DNA from: Lentzea atacamensis
GTDB lineage: Bacteria; Actinomycetota; Actinomycetes; Mycobacteriales; Pseudonocardiaceae
DNA: 64,000 nt
Direction: 5' to 3'
Assembly (NCBI RefSeq): GCF_003269295.1
Contig: NZ_QLTT01000016.1
Span: 1-64,000, forward strand
Shown: piece by piece, positions 43,848 through 52,337 of the stretch
How the letters are laid out: the number at the start of each line of letters is the position of its first letter
Position numbering within the stretch: position 1 is the first letter of the stretch
Made by a program: the position numbers and the translations under genes
Notes under the pieces: model-generated
Databases searched by the model: none
What the model saw: only the letters and a program-made list of their open reading frames with translations
What the model was told of the DNA's origin: nothing

Positions 43848-44485
43848 CAACGACCTCCGACCATCAGCAGGGCGACTTTGTCTGCAGGCGTCGAGGACAG
43901 GGCTCGCGCGTCGAGCTCCGGCAATTCCACCGAGACGACAGGCGTCTGGCCGGTCCTGTCGACTGCGACGACCACGGCGCGCCAGGAACTCGTTGTGCTG
44001 CCTTCGTTCGCGGCGGAAGCTAGTACGACCACGTTCGACCCGGCGGACAACTCGGGAGGGAACTGCCCCGGCTTGAGGCCGAGGGCGGCTATCGCTCTGC
44101 CGTTGGCAGGCACTCGGGGCGGTCCCAGTACTTCATCGGAGAGGAGGACCCCGGCCGGCAGCGCGTACGCAACCTGCCTACCGACCACGCTCGAGACGGC
44201 AGAAGCGGGAACGACCTTGACAGCCCCTTCCATGGCGAGACTCACCCCGACGAGGTCCTGCTCCACGATCACCTGGCCGACTTCGACCGGCCGCGCCAGC
44301 GCGATGACCTCCTGGCGCTCACCAAGCTGTTGTGCCGCAACCACTCCACCGGCTGCACACGCCACCACCAGCACAGCGCCGAGCGTGAGGTGCGGGATAC
44401 TTCGTCGCCGACGGCCAGGCGTCCGGGACGTCGGCCCCGTCCACGTGCTGACCGACTTGGGTTTGATGGCCGGTGGCGTTCTCAT
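43847..44485 (-). CDS. SAF-domain protein (CpaB/RcpC-like)
   Basis: A 212-aa protein with one N-terminal membrane helix (HLTLGAVLVVACAAGGVVAA), then a SAF domain: VIALARPVEVGQVIVEQDLV, VVGRQVAYALPAGVLLSDEV and ALGLKPGQFPPELSAGSNVV. This is the CpaB/RcpC component that stabilises the pilus secretion path. ATG 44485 is behind AGGAGG. Confidence 0.85.
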   Translation of the reverse strand: MRTPPAIKPKSVSTWTGPTSRTPGRRRRSIPHLTLGAVLVVACAAGGVVAAQQLGERQEVIALARPVEVGQVIVEQDLVGVSLAMEGAVKVVPASAVSSVVGRQVAYALPAGVLLSDEVLGPPRVPANGRAIAALGLKPGQFPPELSAGSNVVVLASAANEGSTTSSWRAVVVAVDRTGQTPVVSVELPELDARALSSTPADKVALLMVGGR

Positions 44486-44558
44486 CTGGGCCTCCTGAAG
44501 GCATGGGGTACCGAGACGTGACGCCTGAATCGTCGGCACGCTCGGGTGTTTCTGGGAA

Positions 44559-45398
44559 TCAGCGGGAGTTGAGGGCTTGGCTCTCGGCGACGCGCAACGT
44601 CGTCGACGCTGTCGTCGTCAGGCCGGGGAAGACGCCGCTCTGTCCGGCGCCGGACCAACGCACGTTCCACTGGACCGTGACGGTGGCGGCGTAGAGCCCA
44701 CCGGGCAGGTGCGTGGAGGAGCGCCGGTAGGTGTGGCCGCAGTCAGGCGAAGCGCACTTCGGATCGTGGCCTGCGGTGAACGGCGTGCCCGGACCGGAGC
44801 ACTTCACGGTGGAACCGTCGCCCGTGGACCACGTCGCGGCCGTGGGCTCGGCGACAGCGGTCACGGTGATCCCGGGTACCGAGGCGCTCGCTGAAGTCGT
44901 TCGCCAACCTTCGCGCAGCCACAACCACGTTGGGAGGTGCACCAGCTGCTCGGCGGCCGGGTTCACCGCAATCGAGGGTGCGGGCAATCGCAGGCGGCTC
45001 TTGGCCATGATCGCCACTTGCTCTGGGGTCATCGACGGCTCGGCCTGTTGCCCGGCAGGGATCCAGACCGGTGGCCGATTAGCGGTGTCTTTGCCGTCGG
45101 CCGAACACAGGAGACGGAACCATCCTCCTGGCCCCTCCGGCTGAGGAGAAGCAGGATCTCCGTGGTCGACCGGGACGTACCTGCATTCGAAGGCACCCGA
45201 GGCTTCTTCGTGCGCCACCGTGCCGGACACGCTGGGGCGGGCTTGAGCCTCGGACATCTCCGCGATTAGTTCGCAGCCCGGCCCTGGTTTCGTCGAGCAG
45301 TCGACCGAGCCCCAACCAGGATCACCTCGGGCTGATGAGGCAGTGGCCACGAGTCCGGCCAACGTGATCGACATGGCGATTGCGAGACGAGTCAGCAT
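44559..45398 (-). CDS. Secreted Tad-locus protein of unknown function
   Basis: A 279-aa exported protein. The signal peptide MLTRLAIAMSITLAGLVATA ends SSARGD. The mature part has several Cys (CSTKPGPGCELI, ECRYVP, LLCSADG, CASPDC), which suggests disulfides, and a beta-rich C-terminal half (LYAATVTVQWNVRWSGA). It is conserved in position in actinobacterial Tad/T4SS-like loci as I recall, but its role is unknown. It overlaps the lipoprotein gene by seven bases. Confidence 0.75.
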   Translation of the reverse strand: MLTRLAIAMSITLAGLVATASSARGDPGWGSVDCSTKPGPGCELIAEMSEAQARPSVSGTVAHEEASGAFECRYVPVDHGDPASPQPEGPGGWFRLLCSADGKDTANRPPVWIPAGQQAEPSMTPEQVAIMAKSRLRLPAPSIAVNPAAEQLVHLPTWLWLREGWRTTSASASVPGITVTAVAEPTAATWSTGDGSTVKCSGPGTPFTAGHDPKCASPDCGHTYRRSSTHLPGGLYAATVTVQWNVRWSGAGQSGVFPGLTTTASTTLRVAESQALNSR

Positions 45399-45940
45399 GA
45401 TCCGACCCCCTGCACCGCGAACCGAGTCACGCGCCAATTGCCGTCGGGCTGAGCCTTGACCTCGGCGAGGATGGAGCGCCGGCCGCCACCTTGACCGTCC
45501 GCGGGCTCGTTGGTTCCCCGGCGGTACTTCAACCACCCGCTGTCGTCGCCACAGTCCCTGATCTTCACGGTCGTCACCACGCCGCCGGAGCGGTCCACAT
45601 TGGTCACCTGAGGATCGCTCTTGGGAGATCCCTTCGTGACCAGGCCCTTCCGGTCATCCTCGGCGAGGCTGTTCTTGATGACGACGAGCGCATCGCCGGT
45701 GGCGTACTCGGCCAACCCCGGTGCCTCTGAGTTCGACGTTTCGCCGGCCGCCGCCATCTCACGCCACATCGCGAGGTAGGCGTCGACTGCCTTGCGCTCC
45801 GGAGGAGTGGGCAGCGGGGCGACGCTCGTGGCCGTTGAACTCGAAGTGGCGCCCGGCGGCGTTGAGCTGTTGTTGCCCGCGCTGCACGACGCGACGGCAA
45901 CGACGCCGAGAATCGCGGCGACTCGTGCGGTTCTGGTCAT
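45392..45940 (-). CDS. Lipoprotein of the Tad locus
   Basis: A 182-aa lipoprotein. Signal MTRTARVAAILGVVAVASCS with lipobox VASC, then a Ser/Thr/Pro linker. A compact domain follows with AVDAYLAMWREMAAAGETSN, ALVVIKNSLAEDD, VTTVKIRDCGDDSG and NWRVTRFAVQGVGSC, resembling SnoaL/NTF2-like secreted domains. ATG 45940 lies behind GGAGG. Confidence 0.8.
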   Translation of the reverse strand: MTRTARVAAILGVVAVASCSAGNNSSTPPGATSSSTATSVAPLPTPPERKAVDAYLAMWREMAAAGETSNSEAPGLAEYATGDALVVIKNSLAEDDRKGLVTKGSPKSDPQVTNVDRSGGVVTTVKIRDCGDDSGWLKYRRGTNEPADGQGGGRRSILAEVKAQPDGNWRVTRFAVQGVGSC

Positions 45941-46155
45941 CGCGGCCTCCAAGTTGATGGTGGGGCTGAGGTGGGCGCCGGGGGAGCAACGACGCCCACC
46001 TCGATCGGAACGCCCGGCTTCGAGCTGATGTCCGGGCGGAGGTACTGGTTCAGCGACGTGAGCACTATCAGCAGGAAGACGGCGGTTGCGCGGTGCAACG
46101 CACGTTGCGCCTCGTAGGCGATCACGGGGTACTCGTCCCTGAACGGTAGGCACAT
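45937..46155 (-). CDS. Small membrane protein of the Tad locus (72 aa)
   Basis: MCLPFRDEYPVIAYEAQRAL, then one membrane helix (TAVFLLIVLTSLNQYL), an exported Pro/Val-rich tail (EVGVVAPPAPTSAPPS). ATG 46155, with GTG 46158 adjacent. It overlaps the lipoprotein gene by ATGA and follows the prepilin peptidase gene by 13 bases. Confidence 0.7.
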   Translation of the reverse strand: MCLPFRDEYPVIAYEAQRALHRATAVFLLIVLTSLNQYLRPDISSKPGVPIEVGVVAPPAPTSAPPSTWRPR

Positions 46156-46168
46156 CACGCACCGCCCT

Positions 46169-46810
46169 TCAGGCCAGCACGATCGCGCCCATTGCACTGG
46201 CAATCAGAAACGGTCCGAGCGGTAAGGGATCGCCGCGGCTGATGACGCGGCAGGCACGAAGAACGCGCATGCTGGCTGCCGCGATGACGAACGCACTCAG
46301 GAGCCCCATGAACAGCTGCCGCCAGCCGAACCAGCCCAGGACGAAGGCGATCGGGGCCAGGAGCACGATGTCGCCGAAGCCGAGCCCCTGGCGTGAGCCG
46401 ACATAGACCGCCAGGCCGGCGGTGGTCACCACGGCAGTGGCCAGACCTGCACGGAGCAGCGGTTCGAAGTCCGACCGAAGCAGCGCCAGGAACGACAGCT
46501 GGATGACGCCGCCCGCGAGCAGCGCACCGTTGATCTGATGCGGCAGCCGGTGGACGGTCGAGTCGATCATCGCGAGAAGCAGCCCGACGATCATGAACCA
46601 CGAGAGTGCGTTCGCCTCCAGCGCCATCTCGGTAGCGACGCAGCTCAACGCGATGCAGAGGAAGCTGCTTGCGGCCGCCAAGGGCATCCATCCGCACCTC
46701 GTCACGGCGTTCCACGACAGCTGCTCGTCGTGCGTGACCGTGCGAGCTATAGCCATCACGACCGGTCCGGCAACGGCGCCGAGAAGCCCGTAGGACATCC
46801 AATGCGACAT
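46169..46810 (-). CDS. Prepilin peptidase (A24 family)
   Basis: A 213-aa polytopic aspartic peptidase. Catalytic Asp lies in LLAMIDSTVHRLPHQ (first motif) and the GxGD signature is GLGFGDIVLLAP, with several hydrophobic helices around them. The N-methylase domain is absent, as in TadV/CpaA-type enzymes. It processes the Flp and TadE pilins of this operon. ATG 46810 is behind GGAGG. First gene of the Tad operon. Confidence 0.9.
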   Translation of the reverse strand: MSHWMSYGLLGAVAGPVVMAIARTVTHDEQLSWNAVTRCGWMPLAAASSFLCIALSCVATEMALEANALSWFMIVGLLLAMIDSTVHRLPHQINGALLAGGVIQLSFLALLRSDFEPLLRAGLATAVVTTAGLAVYVGSRQGLGFGDIVLLAPIAFVLGWFGWRQLFMGLLSAFVIAAASMRVLRACRVISRGDPLPLGPFLIASAMGAIVLA

Positions 46811-46824
46811 CGCAGCTCCCTCCG

Positions 46825-46841
46825 CTTGGAGGTCCTCCAAG
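46825..46841. promoter_or_regulatory. Perfect palindrome in the Tad operon leader
   Basis: CTTGGAGG-T-CCTCCAAG, an uninterrupted dyad 14 bases before the prepilin peptidase start, between it and the divergent regulator at 47039. Likely an operator or leader hairpin controlling the Tad operon. Confidence 0.55.
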
Positions 46842-47038
46842 TCGAGTCGATCTGATCAACGAAAGTTGTCGTTCGACCGGGTGGTCTCCCACGCGTGACA
46901 GTCCGGAATCCGAGGCGAAGTGGGGCTGGGTCGACATACGCTCACCTCTCACCAGGGGGTTGCACTGTTCGTAGTCAGGAGACGACGTTCAGTGTTGGCA
47001 GGATCGAGAGCGATTGGCCAGGGGAGGGGCGTCTCCAG

Positions 47039-49300
47039 ATGAACAGCAGACGGCAGCAGACGGGTGTCGAAACGACCGAGATGACCTTCGGGCAGTTGCT
47101 CCACCTGCTCCGGGAGGACCGCAAGCTCTCGCTGAAGGAGTTGGCGGGCGAGGCGAACGTCAGCAAGGGCTACCTCAGCAACCTCGAGCACGACATTCGC
47201 AGCCCTTCTGCCGAGATCGCGGAGGCGATCGACCGCGCGCTCGATGCCGGTGGTGAGCTGGCTGATCTCGCGGTGCCAAGGCCGCGCGCGAGAGCAACTC
47301 GTGAACGCATCCGCCCAGCTCAGCTACCGGCCGCCCTGCGCTCCTTCGTTCCGCGGCGTGAGGTGCTTGAACAGGCCTCTGCCGCACTCGCCGCGCACGA
47401 GGGGTTGATCGCCTTCGACGGTCCGGCCGGCGTTGGCAAGACCGCCTTCACGGTGCACTGGGCTCACACCATCGCGCCGGAGTTCCCCGACGGAGTGCTG
47501 TTCACCGACCTCCGCGGCTACGCGGCAGACCCACCGGAAGACCCCGCCGTCGTACTCGGACGGTTTCTGCGAGCCTTGGGCACCTCACCCCAGGACATCC
47601 CGAGCGACCTCGACGGCCGAGTTGCCCTGTACCGGACGTTGCTGGAAGCGACCCGCACGCTGGTGGTGCTGGACAACGCGGTTGATGCCGAACAGATCAG
47701 GCCGTTGCTACCGAGCTCACCGCGGTCGTTGGCGCTGGTGACCAGCCGTAACAGGCTGTCCGGTGCGGTCGTGCACGACGGTGCCGTGCGAATCACCCTG
47801 CATCCGATGAGTTCGGACGAGGCGCTCGATCTGATGCGATCTGTCCTGGGCGCTCGGGTGGATGGTGACCTCGCTGCCGCGCGGGTCATCGCTGACCGAG
47901 CTGGGCGTTTGCCGCTCGCGCTGCGCATCGCCGGGGAGCGCGCGAACCTGCTGCCGACCGTCCCACTCCGCAAGCTCGCCGACGAGCTGACTCGTCGCCA
48001 GCCGCTCGATGTGTTGGCCGCTGACGAGACACTGGCCGTGAGGACCGTGTTGTCGTGGTCTCACGACGCGCTTCCTGGACCGATGGCCGCGACGTTCAGG
48101 CAGCTCGGCCTCCATCCCGGCGGTCCGATCAGGATCGAAGCCGCAGCCGCGCTCATCGGGCTCTCACCGCTGCAAACTCAGGGCCACCTGTCCGCCCTGG
48201 CCACCGTGCACCTCGTAGAGCAGACCGCACAGGACAAGTTCGTGATGCACGACCTCGTGCAGGCGTACGCCCTCGAACAGGCTCGCGAGCTCGCCATCGA
48301 GGAGGCCAACCGTGCCGCTCTGTCGCGTCTGGTCGACCTCTATCTGAACACCGGAGCCGCGGCGATCCGGATGCTATGGCCCTCCCGGCCTCGAAGGCCG
48401 CTCGACCTGCCTCAAACCGACGTGCTCACGCTGACCTTCCACCGCCCCGCTGACGCGGTCCGATGGTTCGAGGACGAACTGCAGCTCCTCGTTCGCCTGG
48501 TCCGATGCGGGGCGCGCTGGAACATCACCTCGGTCGCGTACCTGCCGGTGGTGGTGAACGAGATGTTGTTCCACCGCCGTGCCTGGTCGTGGTGGGTGCC
48601 CGCGTTGCGGGACGCACTGGAGATGGCCCGGCGGGGTGGCCACCGTGACGCCGAGGCGTGGGTGTTGGAGACGCTCGGCGACGCGGGCATCGACGAGTTG
48701 AAGGCGGCCTCGTCAGCCGGCCTGTACCGGCGAGCCCTGCAGATCAGGACCGAGTTGGGCGACCTCAGCGGTATGGCCGCCTGTCACGTGGGCCTTGGCC
48801 GCGCTTGCTACCAGCTCAACGACCTCGACGCCGCAACCACGCACCTTGAGATCGCTCGCCGGCTGAGCACGGAGGCCCAGGACCAGTGGGAGTTCGCGGT
48901 GGCGTCCGCGCACCTGGCATCCGTGCTGGCCGCCTCTGGCGATGCCGGTGGTGCGCGATCTCTGCTCATGGCGGTGCAGACGATCTTCGACGAGGCAGAG
49001 GACCTGATGTCCTCGGGGTGTACCTCGACCCTGCTGGCAGGCCTGGCCGAGTCCGGTGGCGAGTACGAAGTTGCCCTGCACCACCTGAAGAACGCGTTGC
49101 GCACCTTCAACACGGTCGCCGATGTCTGGAGCCAGGCCCACATCCACAGGCGCATCGGTGACCTTCACGCCGACCGCGGCAACCTCCACGCTGCCCACCG
49201 GTCGTGGTCTGCAGCCGCGGAACTGCTCAGCGGCAACCCCGAGCCGACCGCAGCTGGGCTGCGAAAACAGTTGATGGAGAGTCTCAAGGAGGATGTCTAG
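47039..49300 (+). CDS. XRE/NB-ARC/TPR transcriptional regulator
   Basis: A 753-aa STAND regulator. XRE helix-turn-helix at about 15-70 (FGQLLHLLREDRKLSLKELA, VSKGYLSNLEHDIRSPS). The NB-ARC-like P-loop GPAGVGKTAFTVHW is at about 129, with RTLVVLDNAVDAEQIRPLL as Walker B, a GLPLAL-like RLPLALRIAGERA and a winged region. C-terminal TPR-like repeats run from about 540 onward. ATG 47039 is preceded by GGGAGGG. It overlaps the FAD oxidoreductase gene by TAGTG, so it probably controls or is made with that enzyme. Confidence 0.88.
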   Translation: MNSRRQQTGVETTEMTFGQLLHLLREDRKLSLKELAGEANVSKGYLSNLEHDIRSPSAEIAEAIDRALDAGGELADLAVPRPRARATRERIRPAQLPAALRSFVPRREVLEQASAALAAHEGLIAFDGPAGVGKTAFTVHWAHTIAPEFPDGVLFTDLRGYAADPPEDPAVVLGRFLRALGTSPQDIPSDLDGRVALYRTLLEATRTLVVLDNAVDAEQIRPLLPSSPRSLALVTSRNRLSGAVVHDGAVRITLHPMSSDEALDLMRSVLGARVDGDLAAARVIADRAGRLPLALRIAGERANLLPTVPLRKLADELTRRQPLDVLAADETLAVRTVLSWSHDALPGPMAATFRQLGLHPGGPIRIEAAAALIGLSPLQTQGHLSALATVHLVEQTAQDKFVMHDLVQAYALEQARELAIEEANRAALSRLVDLYLNTGAAAIRMLWPSRPRRPLDLPQTDVLTLTFHRPADAVRWFEDELQLLVRLVRCGARWNITSVAYLPVVVNEMLFHRRAWSWWVPALRDALEMARRGGHRDAEAWVLETLGDAGIDELKAASSAGLYRRALQIRTELGDLSGMAACHVGLGRACYQLNDLDAATTHLEIARRLSTEAQDQWEFAVASAHLASVLAASGDAGGARSLLMAVQTIFDEAEDLMSSGCTSTLLAGLAESGGEYEVALHHLKNALRTFNTVADVWSQAHIHRRIGDLHADRGNLHAAHRSWSAAAELLSGNPEPTAAGLRKQLMESLKEDV

Positions 49301-50517
49301 TGCACCAGGCGCTCAGCACCATGCCCGCGCTCACTGGAAGTCTGGACGCTGATGAAGACGCGCTCGCATGGGCCGCGCACGACTACGGCGACACCGTTCA
49401 CGACCGACCGACAGCCGTCCTGCGGCCCGCCAACACGGCCGACATCAGCACGGTGGTCAAGCACGCTGGCGAGCACAACCTCGCCGTCGTCCCACGCGGA
49501 CAAGGCCACTCCACAGGAGGACAAGCCCAAGCACGCGGCGGAGTCGTCATCGACATGACCGCCCTCTCCTCGATCCATGAGATCGGACCAGACCGGGTCG
49601 TGGTCGACGCGGGCGCGAAGTGGAGCGACGTCCTACGCGCGACCCTGCCGCGCGGGCTCACGCCGCCAGTGCTCACCGACTACCTCGAACTGACCGTCGG
49701 CGGCACCCTGTCCGTCGGTGGCCTGGGCGGAGCCAGCCACCACCACGGTGCACAGACCGACAACGTACTTTCGCTCGACGTCGTCACCCCTACCGGCGAC
49801 GTCGTGACGTGTTCACCGAGCACGAACCGAGCAGTGTTCGACGCGGTTCGCGCAGGCCGGGGACGCAACGGAATTATCACCCGCGCCACCCTGCGCCTGG
49901 TCCGAGCGCCGGAAACCGTTGCCTGGCACAAACTCCACTACGGCACCATCGATCAACTCGTTGCCGACCAGCGCCACCTGGTGGCTGCTGGGATGTTCGA
50001 CTACGTCGAGGGCCAACTCAAGATCCGCGAGGGTCAGCACGTCGCTGAAATTGAGGCCGTGACGTTCACCGGAACCAGCAGCGGGCGGGGCCATCTCGAT
50101 GGGCTGTCCTTCCGCGATGTCGAGACCCAGGCGGCGAGCTACTGGGAGTTCGTCGATCGGCTGGCACCCGGCGAACCTCTCCTGCGCGAAGCCGGGCTCT
50201 GGGACTCTCCACATCCATGGTGCAACCTTTTGGTGCCCAGCTCTGTGGCGGAGGATCTGCTCCGCCACGCCGACGGCGAGCTTGGCGCTGAGCTCTACAG
50301 CGACTTCGGGCTCGTCCTGGCCTACCCGCTGCGCACGGACAGGATCACCACGCCTCGGCTATGTCTTCCAGATGGCGAGCTGGTGTTCCTGATCGCCGCA
50401 CTGAGGTACGCGCCATCTGAGTCACCGGAGATCGTTGCGGCGATGCAGGAGGCCAACGACAAACTGATCACCAAGGCCCTCAAAGCCGGCGGAACCTTGT
50501 ACCTCGATCCGCTTTGA
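49300..50517 (+). CDS. FAD-binding oxidoreductase (cytokinin-dehydrogenase/BBE-like)
   Basis: A 405-aa PCMH-type flavoprotein. The FAD-binding part has PTAVLRPANTADISTVVKHA, PRGQGHSTGGQAQ (the His is a likely covalent FAD site by analogy to cytokinin dehydrogenase), VDAGAKWSDVLRATLP and TVGGTLSVGGLGGASHHHGA. The second domain is the cytokinin-binding-like part. It ends abruptly at GGTLYLDPL, roughly 30-50 residues short of the family C-terminus, so it may be shortened. GTG 49300 follows AAGGAGG; alternative ATG 49321. Confidence 0.85.
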   Translation: MHQALSTMPALTGSLDADEDALAWAAHDYGDTVHDRPTAVLRPANTADISTVVKHAGEHNLAVVPRGQGHSTGGQAQARGGVVIDMTALSSIHEIGPDRVVVDAGAKWSDVLRATLPRGLTPPVLTDYLELTVGGTLSVGGLGGASHHHGAQTDNVLSLDVVTPTGDVVTCSPSTNRAVFDAVRAGRGRNGIITRATLRLVRAPETVAWHKLHYGTIDQLVADQRHLVAAGMFDYVEGQLKIREGQHVAEIEAVTFTGTSSGRGHLDGLSFRDVETQAASYWEFVDRLAPGEPLLREAGLWDSPHPWCNLLVPSSVAEDLLRHADGELGAELYSDFGLVLAYPLRTDRITTPRLCLPDGELVFLIAALRYAPSESPEIVAAMQEANDKLITKALKAGGTLYLDPL

Positions 50518-50524
50518 GTCGAGC

Positions 50525-50559
50525 GTCTTCCGTCTGCTCCGCACGAGCAGACGGAAGAC
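50525..50559. terminator. Strong terminator-like hairpin
   Basis: GTCTTCCGTCTGCTC (50525-50539), loop CGCAC, GAGCAGACGGAAGAC (50545-50559): a perfect 15-bp stem starting eight bases after the oxidoreductase stop. There is no T-run, as usual in high-GC actinomycetes. It ends the NB-ARC/oxidoreductase operon. Confidence 0.85.
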
Positions 50560-50631
50560 ACCTTCCAAATCCGTTGTGGACGCCCGAAAACTGAAGTGAA
50601 CCAACCACTTCAACCGAAGGCGGAACCAACG

Positions 50632-51003
50632 ATGAACCGTCGACTGGCCAGCGCCGCCACCGCTCTGGGCGTGCTTCTCGTCAGCAGCGCGGTCGGCATG
50701 ATCGACCGAGCTGCTGGCTCAACAGCGAAGGCGATGCCGGCGTACTGCGGCTTCCTCGAGCTGGCCGAGCCGCAGGGTGAGCTCACGGCCCGCTACTACC
50801 ACTGCGGCAAGCACTTCATCCTCATCAGGTTCCACTGGAGCCAGGGCAGCACCGGAACCAGGTGCATAGAGCCATGGGGCACGGACAACTTCTACAAGGA
50901 CGGGCCGCACAAGGTCGTCAACGCCTACTACATCAAGACGCCGCCGAACCTCGTCGGTCCAGTCGATGACCTGAGGTGCGCGCTATCGCAACCTCGTGCC
51001 TAA
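50632..51003 (+). CDS. Small secreted protein (123 aa)
   Basis: Signal peptide MNRRLASAATALGVLLVSSA with a cleavage near AVGM or TAKA. The mature part has four Cys (AYCGFLE, YHCGKHF, TRCIEPW, LRCALS), likely two disulfides, and an aromatic-rich core (FILIRFHWSQGS). It resembles small exported actinomycete proteins of unknown role. Its 3' end overlaps the convergent XRE gene by four bases. Confidence 0.75.
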   Translation: MNRRLASAATALGVLLVSSAVGMIDRAAGSTAKAMPAYCGFLELAEPQGELTARYYHCGKHFILIRFHWSQGSTGTRCIEPWGTDNFYKDGPHKVVNAYYIKTPPNLVGPVDDLRCALSQPRA

Positions 51004-51719
51004 CTGGACTGTGGACGTATGAGTGCTTTCGTTCGTGCGGCCTCGCGGAGACGTCGTTCCGCGAACTTGTGCGTGAGCACAGCGCGGAACGTTGGCTCGG
51101 CGATCTTCAGAACCTGCACCTGCCGGTCGGCCTTCGACTTGCAGGTGGAGCGGACGATCAGCTCGACCGGGTCCACTCCGTACACGAGCGCGAGCTCGGC
51201 GAGCGTGATCAACGTCGGCAACGCCTTCCCGTTCTCCATCTGGGACAACTGAGAGACGGAGAGAGTCGGCACCTTCGCGGAGACCTCGGCTTGACTTGGT
51301 CCGGCCGCGATACGGGCGTCGCGCAGTGCTTTGCCGAGCGCGACTGGATAGGGCTGTTGTGTGGAGAAGTTGCCCAGAGCTCGATCGATGTCCAGTCCGC
51401 GTTCTTCGGCCAGCTCCCTCAAGTCGCCATCGTCGGCCTGCTGCAGCAACGCACGTGCCCGTTGAACGCTTTCGCCGAGCAACCAGAAGTGATCTTCGGC
51501 TGGGAACGTCTCCAGATCTGTGCGCCGACACAGCAGGCCGACTTTGGTGAACCGGCGGAGCTGGTTGAGCAGATCCGGGTGAGTGAGCCGGGTCAGCTCC
51601 AGGAGTCGCGCCACGGTGTGCTCGGTGCTGACACGCTCCAGGAACGCTGCCAGGACCACACCGCCTTTGCGCTGCCAGGACAACCGCCCGTCCTTGGCGA
51701 TCCTGTCGGCAATCCTCAT
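51000..51719 (-). CDS. XRE-family regulator, C-terminal HTH
   Basis: A 239-aa protein. The N-terminal 110 residues are helical (GGVVLAAFLERVSTEHTVAR, LLNQLRRFTKVGLLCRR). A helix-turn-helix follows at about 125-190 (YPVALGKALRDARIAAGPSQ, TLSVSQLSQMENGKALPTL, LALVYGVDPVELIVRS). The HTH sits unusually far from the N-terminus. It starts 3 bases after the zinc-finger-like gene on the same strand and is probably co-expressed with it. Confidence 0.8.
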   Translation of the reverse strand: MRIADRIAKDGRLSWQRKGGVVLAAFLERVSTEHTVARLLELTRLTHPDLLNQLRRFTKVGLLCRRTDLETFPAEDHFWLLGESVQRARALLQQADDGDLRELAEERGLDIDRALGNFSTQQPYPVALGKALRDARIAAGPSQAEVSAKVPTLSVSQLSQMENGKALPTLITLAELALVYGVDPVELIVRSTCKSKADRQVQVLKIAEPTFRAVLTHKFAERRLREAARTKALIRPQSS

Positions 51720-51722
51720 GAC

Positions 51723-52070
51723 CTACGACACCTGCTTCACGGCCTGATAGATCAGCGCCGTGTCGATCAGGAGCGCCAGCACATCGATCTGTTCGTCGTT
51801 GTGCGGCATGCTGACGGCTTCGGGGCGGTTAGCCGGCAAGTCCTCTGGCGTTCGGCCGTCCCGCGGCCACGGCAGGATGTGTTCGTGTGCCCGCCACGCC
51901 AGGTCGCACTCGGGGCACGTTGGCCAGCAACGCACTTCGTCCGGCCACTTGTCAGAACCCGCGGTCACCTCGACGCCGCACAAGGTGTGGCCCACGTCGT
52001 TGACGGCGAGTTCCTGCGGTATCGCGTGGCGGGCCCCGTCGTGGGGCTGCCATTTGTAGCTGCGAGCCAT
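51723..52070 (-). CDS. Zinc-finger-like small protein (115 aa)
   Basis: MARSYKWQPHDGARHAIPQE starts a protein with Cys in HTLCGVEV and RCWPTCPECDLAWRAHEHIL, a C-x4-C-x2-C plus His arrangement suited to zinc binding. The C-terminal helix is DVLALLIDTALIYQAVKQV. It is transcribed divergently from the XRE/TPR regulator at 52338. A truncated second copy of its 5' end lies at 54898-54984. Confidence 0.75.
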   Translation of the reverse strand: MARSYKWQPHDGARHAIPQELAVNDVGHTLCGVEVTAGSDKWPDEVRCWPTCPECDLAWRAHEHILPWPRDGRTPEDLPANRPEAVSMPHNDEQIDVLALLIDTALIYQAVKQVS

Positions 52071-52337
52071 GCCCGATCACTTCCCGTGAAACATGTACGC
52101 GACCAGCGCACGTGATGTCGGCAGTGATCCACGGAAATCGACACAACAGTGAAGAACCAGCACGCGGATCTATCCCGCACCTAGCAGGAATCTGCCATCC
52201 GGCGCCCCTGCCTGCGTAAACAGGAGGATGCCCTGACTGGGTGAAAATAAAGTTCTCCGGGCGGAACGACTGTTCGACAGGTGTACGGAGCTAACCTGTG
52301 CAGGCACAATGCGCCGAATTCGCGTCAGGGGAGACCG
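52071..52337. promoter_or_regulatory. Divergent promoter region, copy 1 of a duplicated regulatory segment
   Basis: Shares blocks with 54985-55250 in the same order: GCCCGATCACTTCCCG (52071-52086 and 54985-55000), GATGTCGG(C/T)AGTGATCCAC (52114-52132 and 55027-55045) and GATGCCCTGA(C/T)TGGGTGAA (52227-52245 and 55140-55158). Conserved spacing suggests shared operators for the two XRE regulators. Confidence 0.65.
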
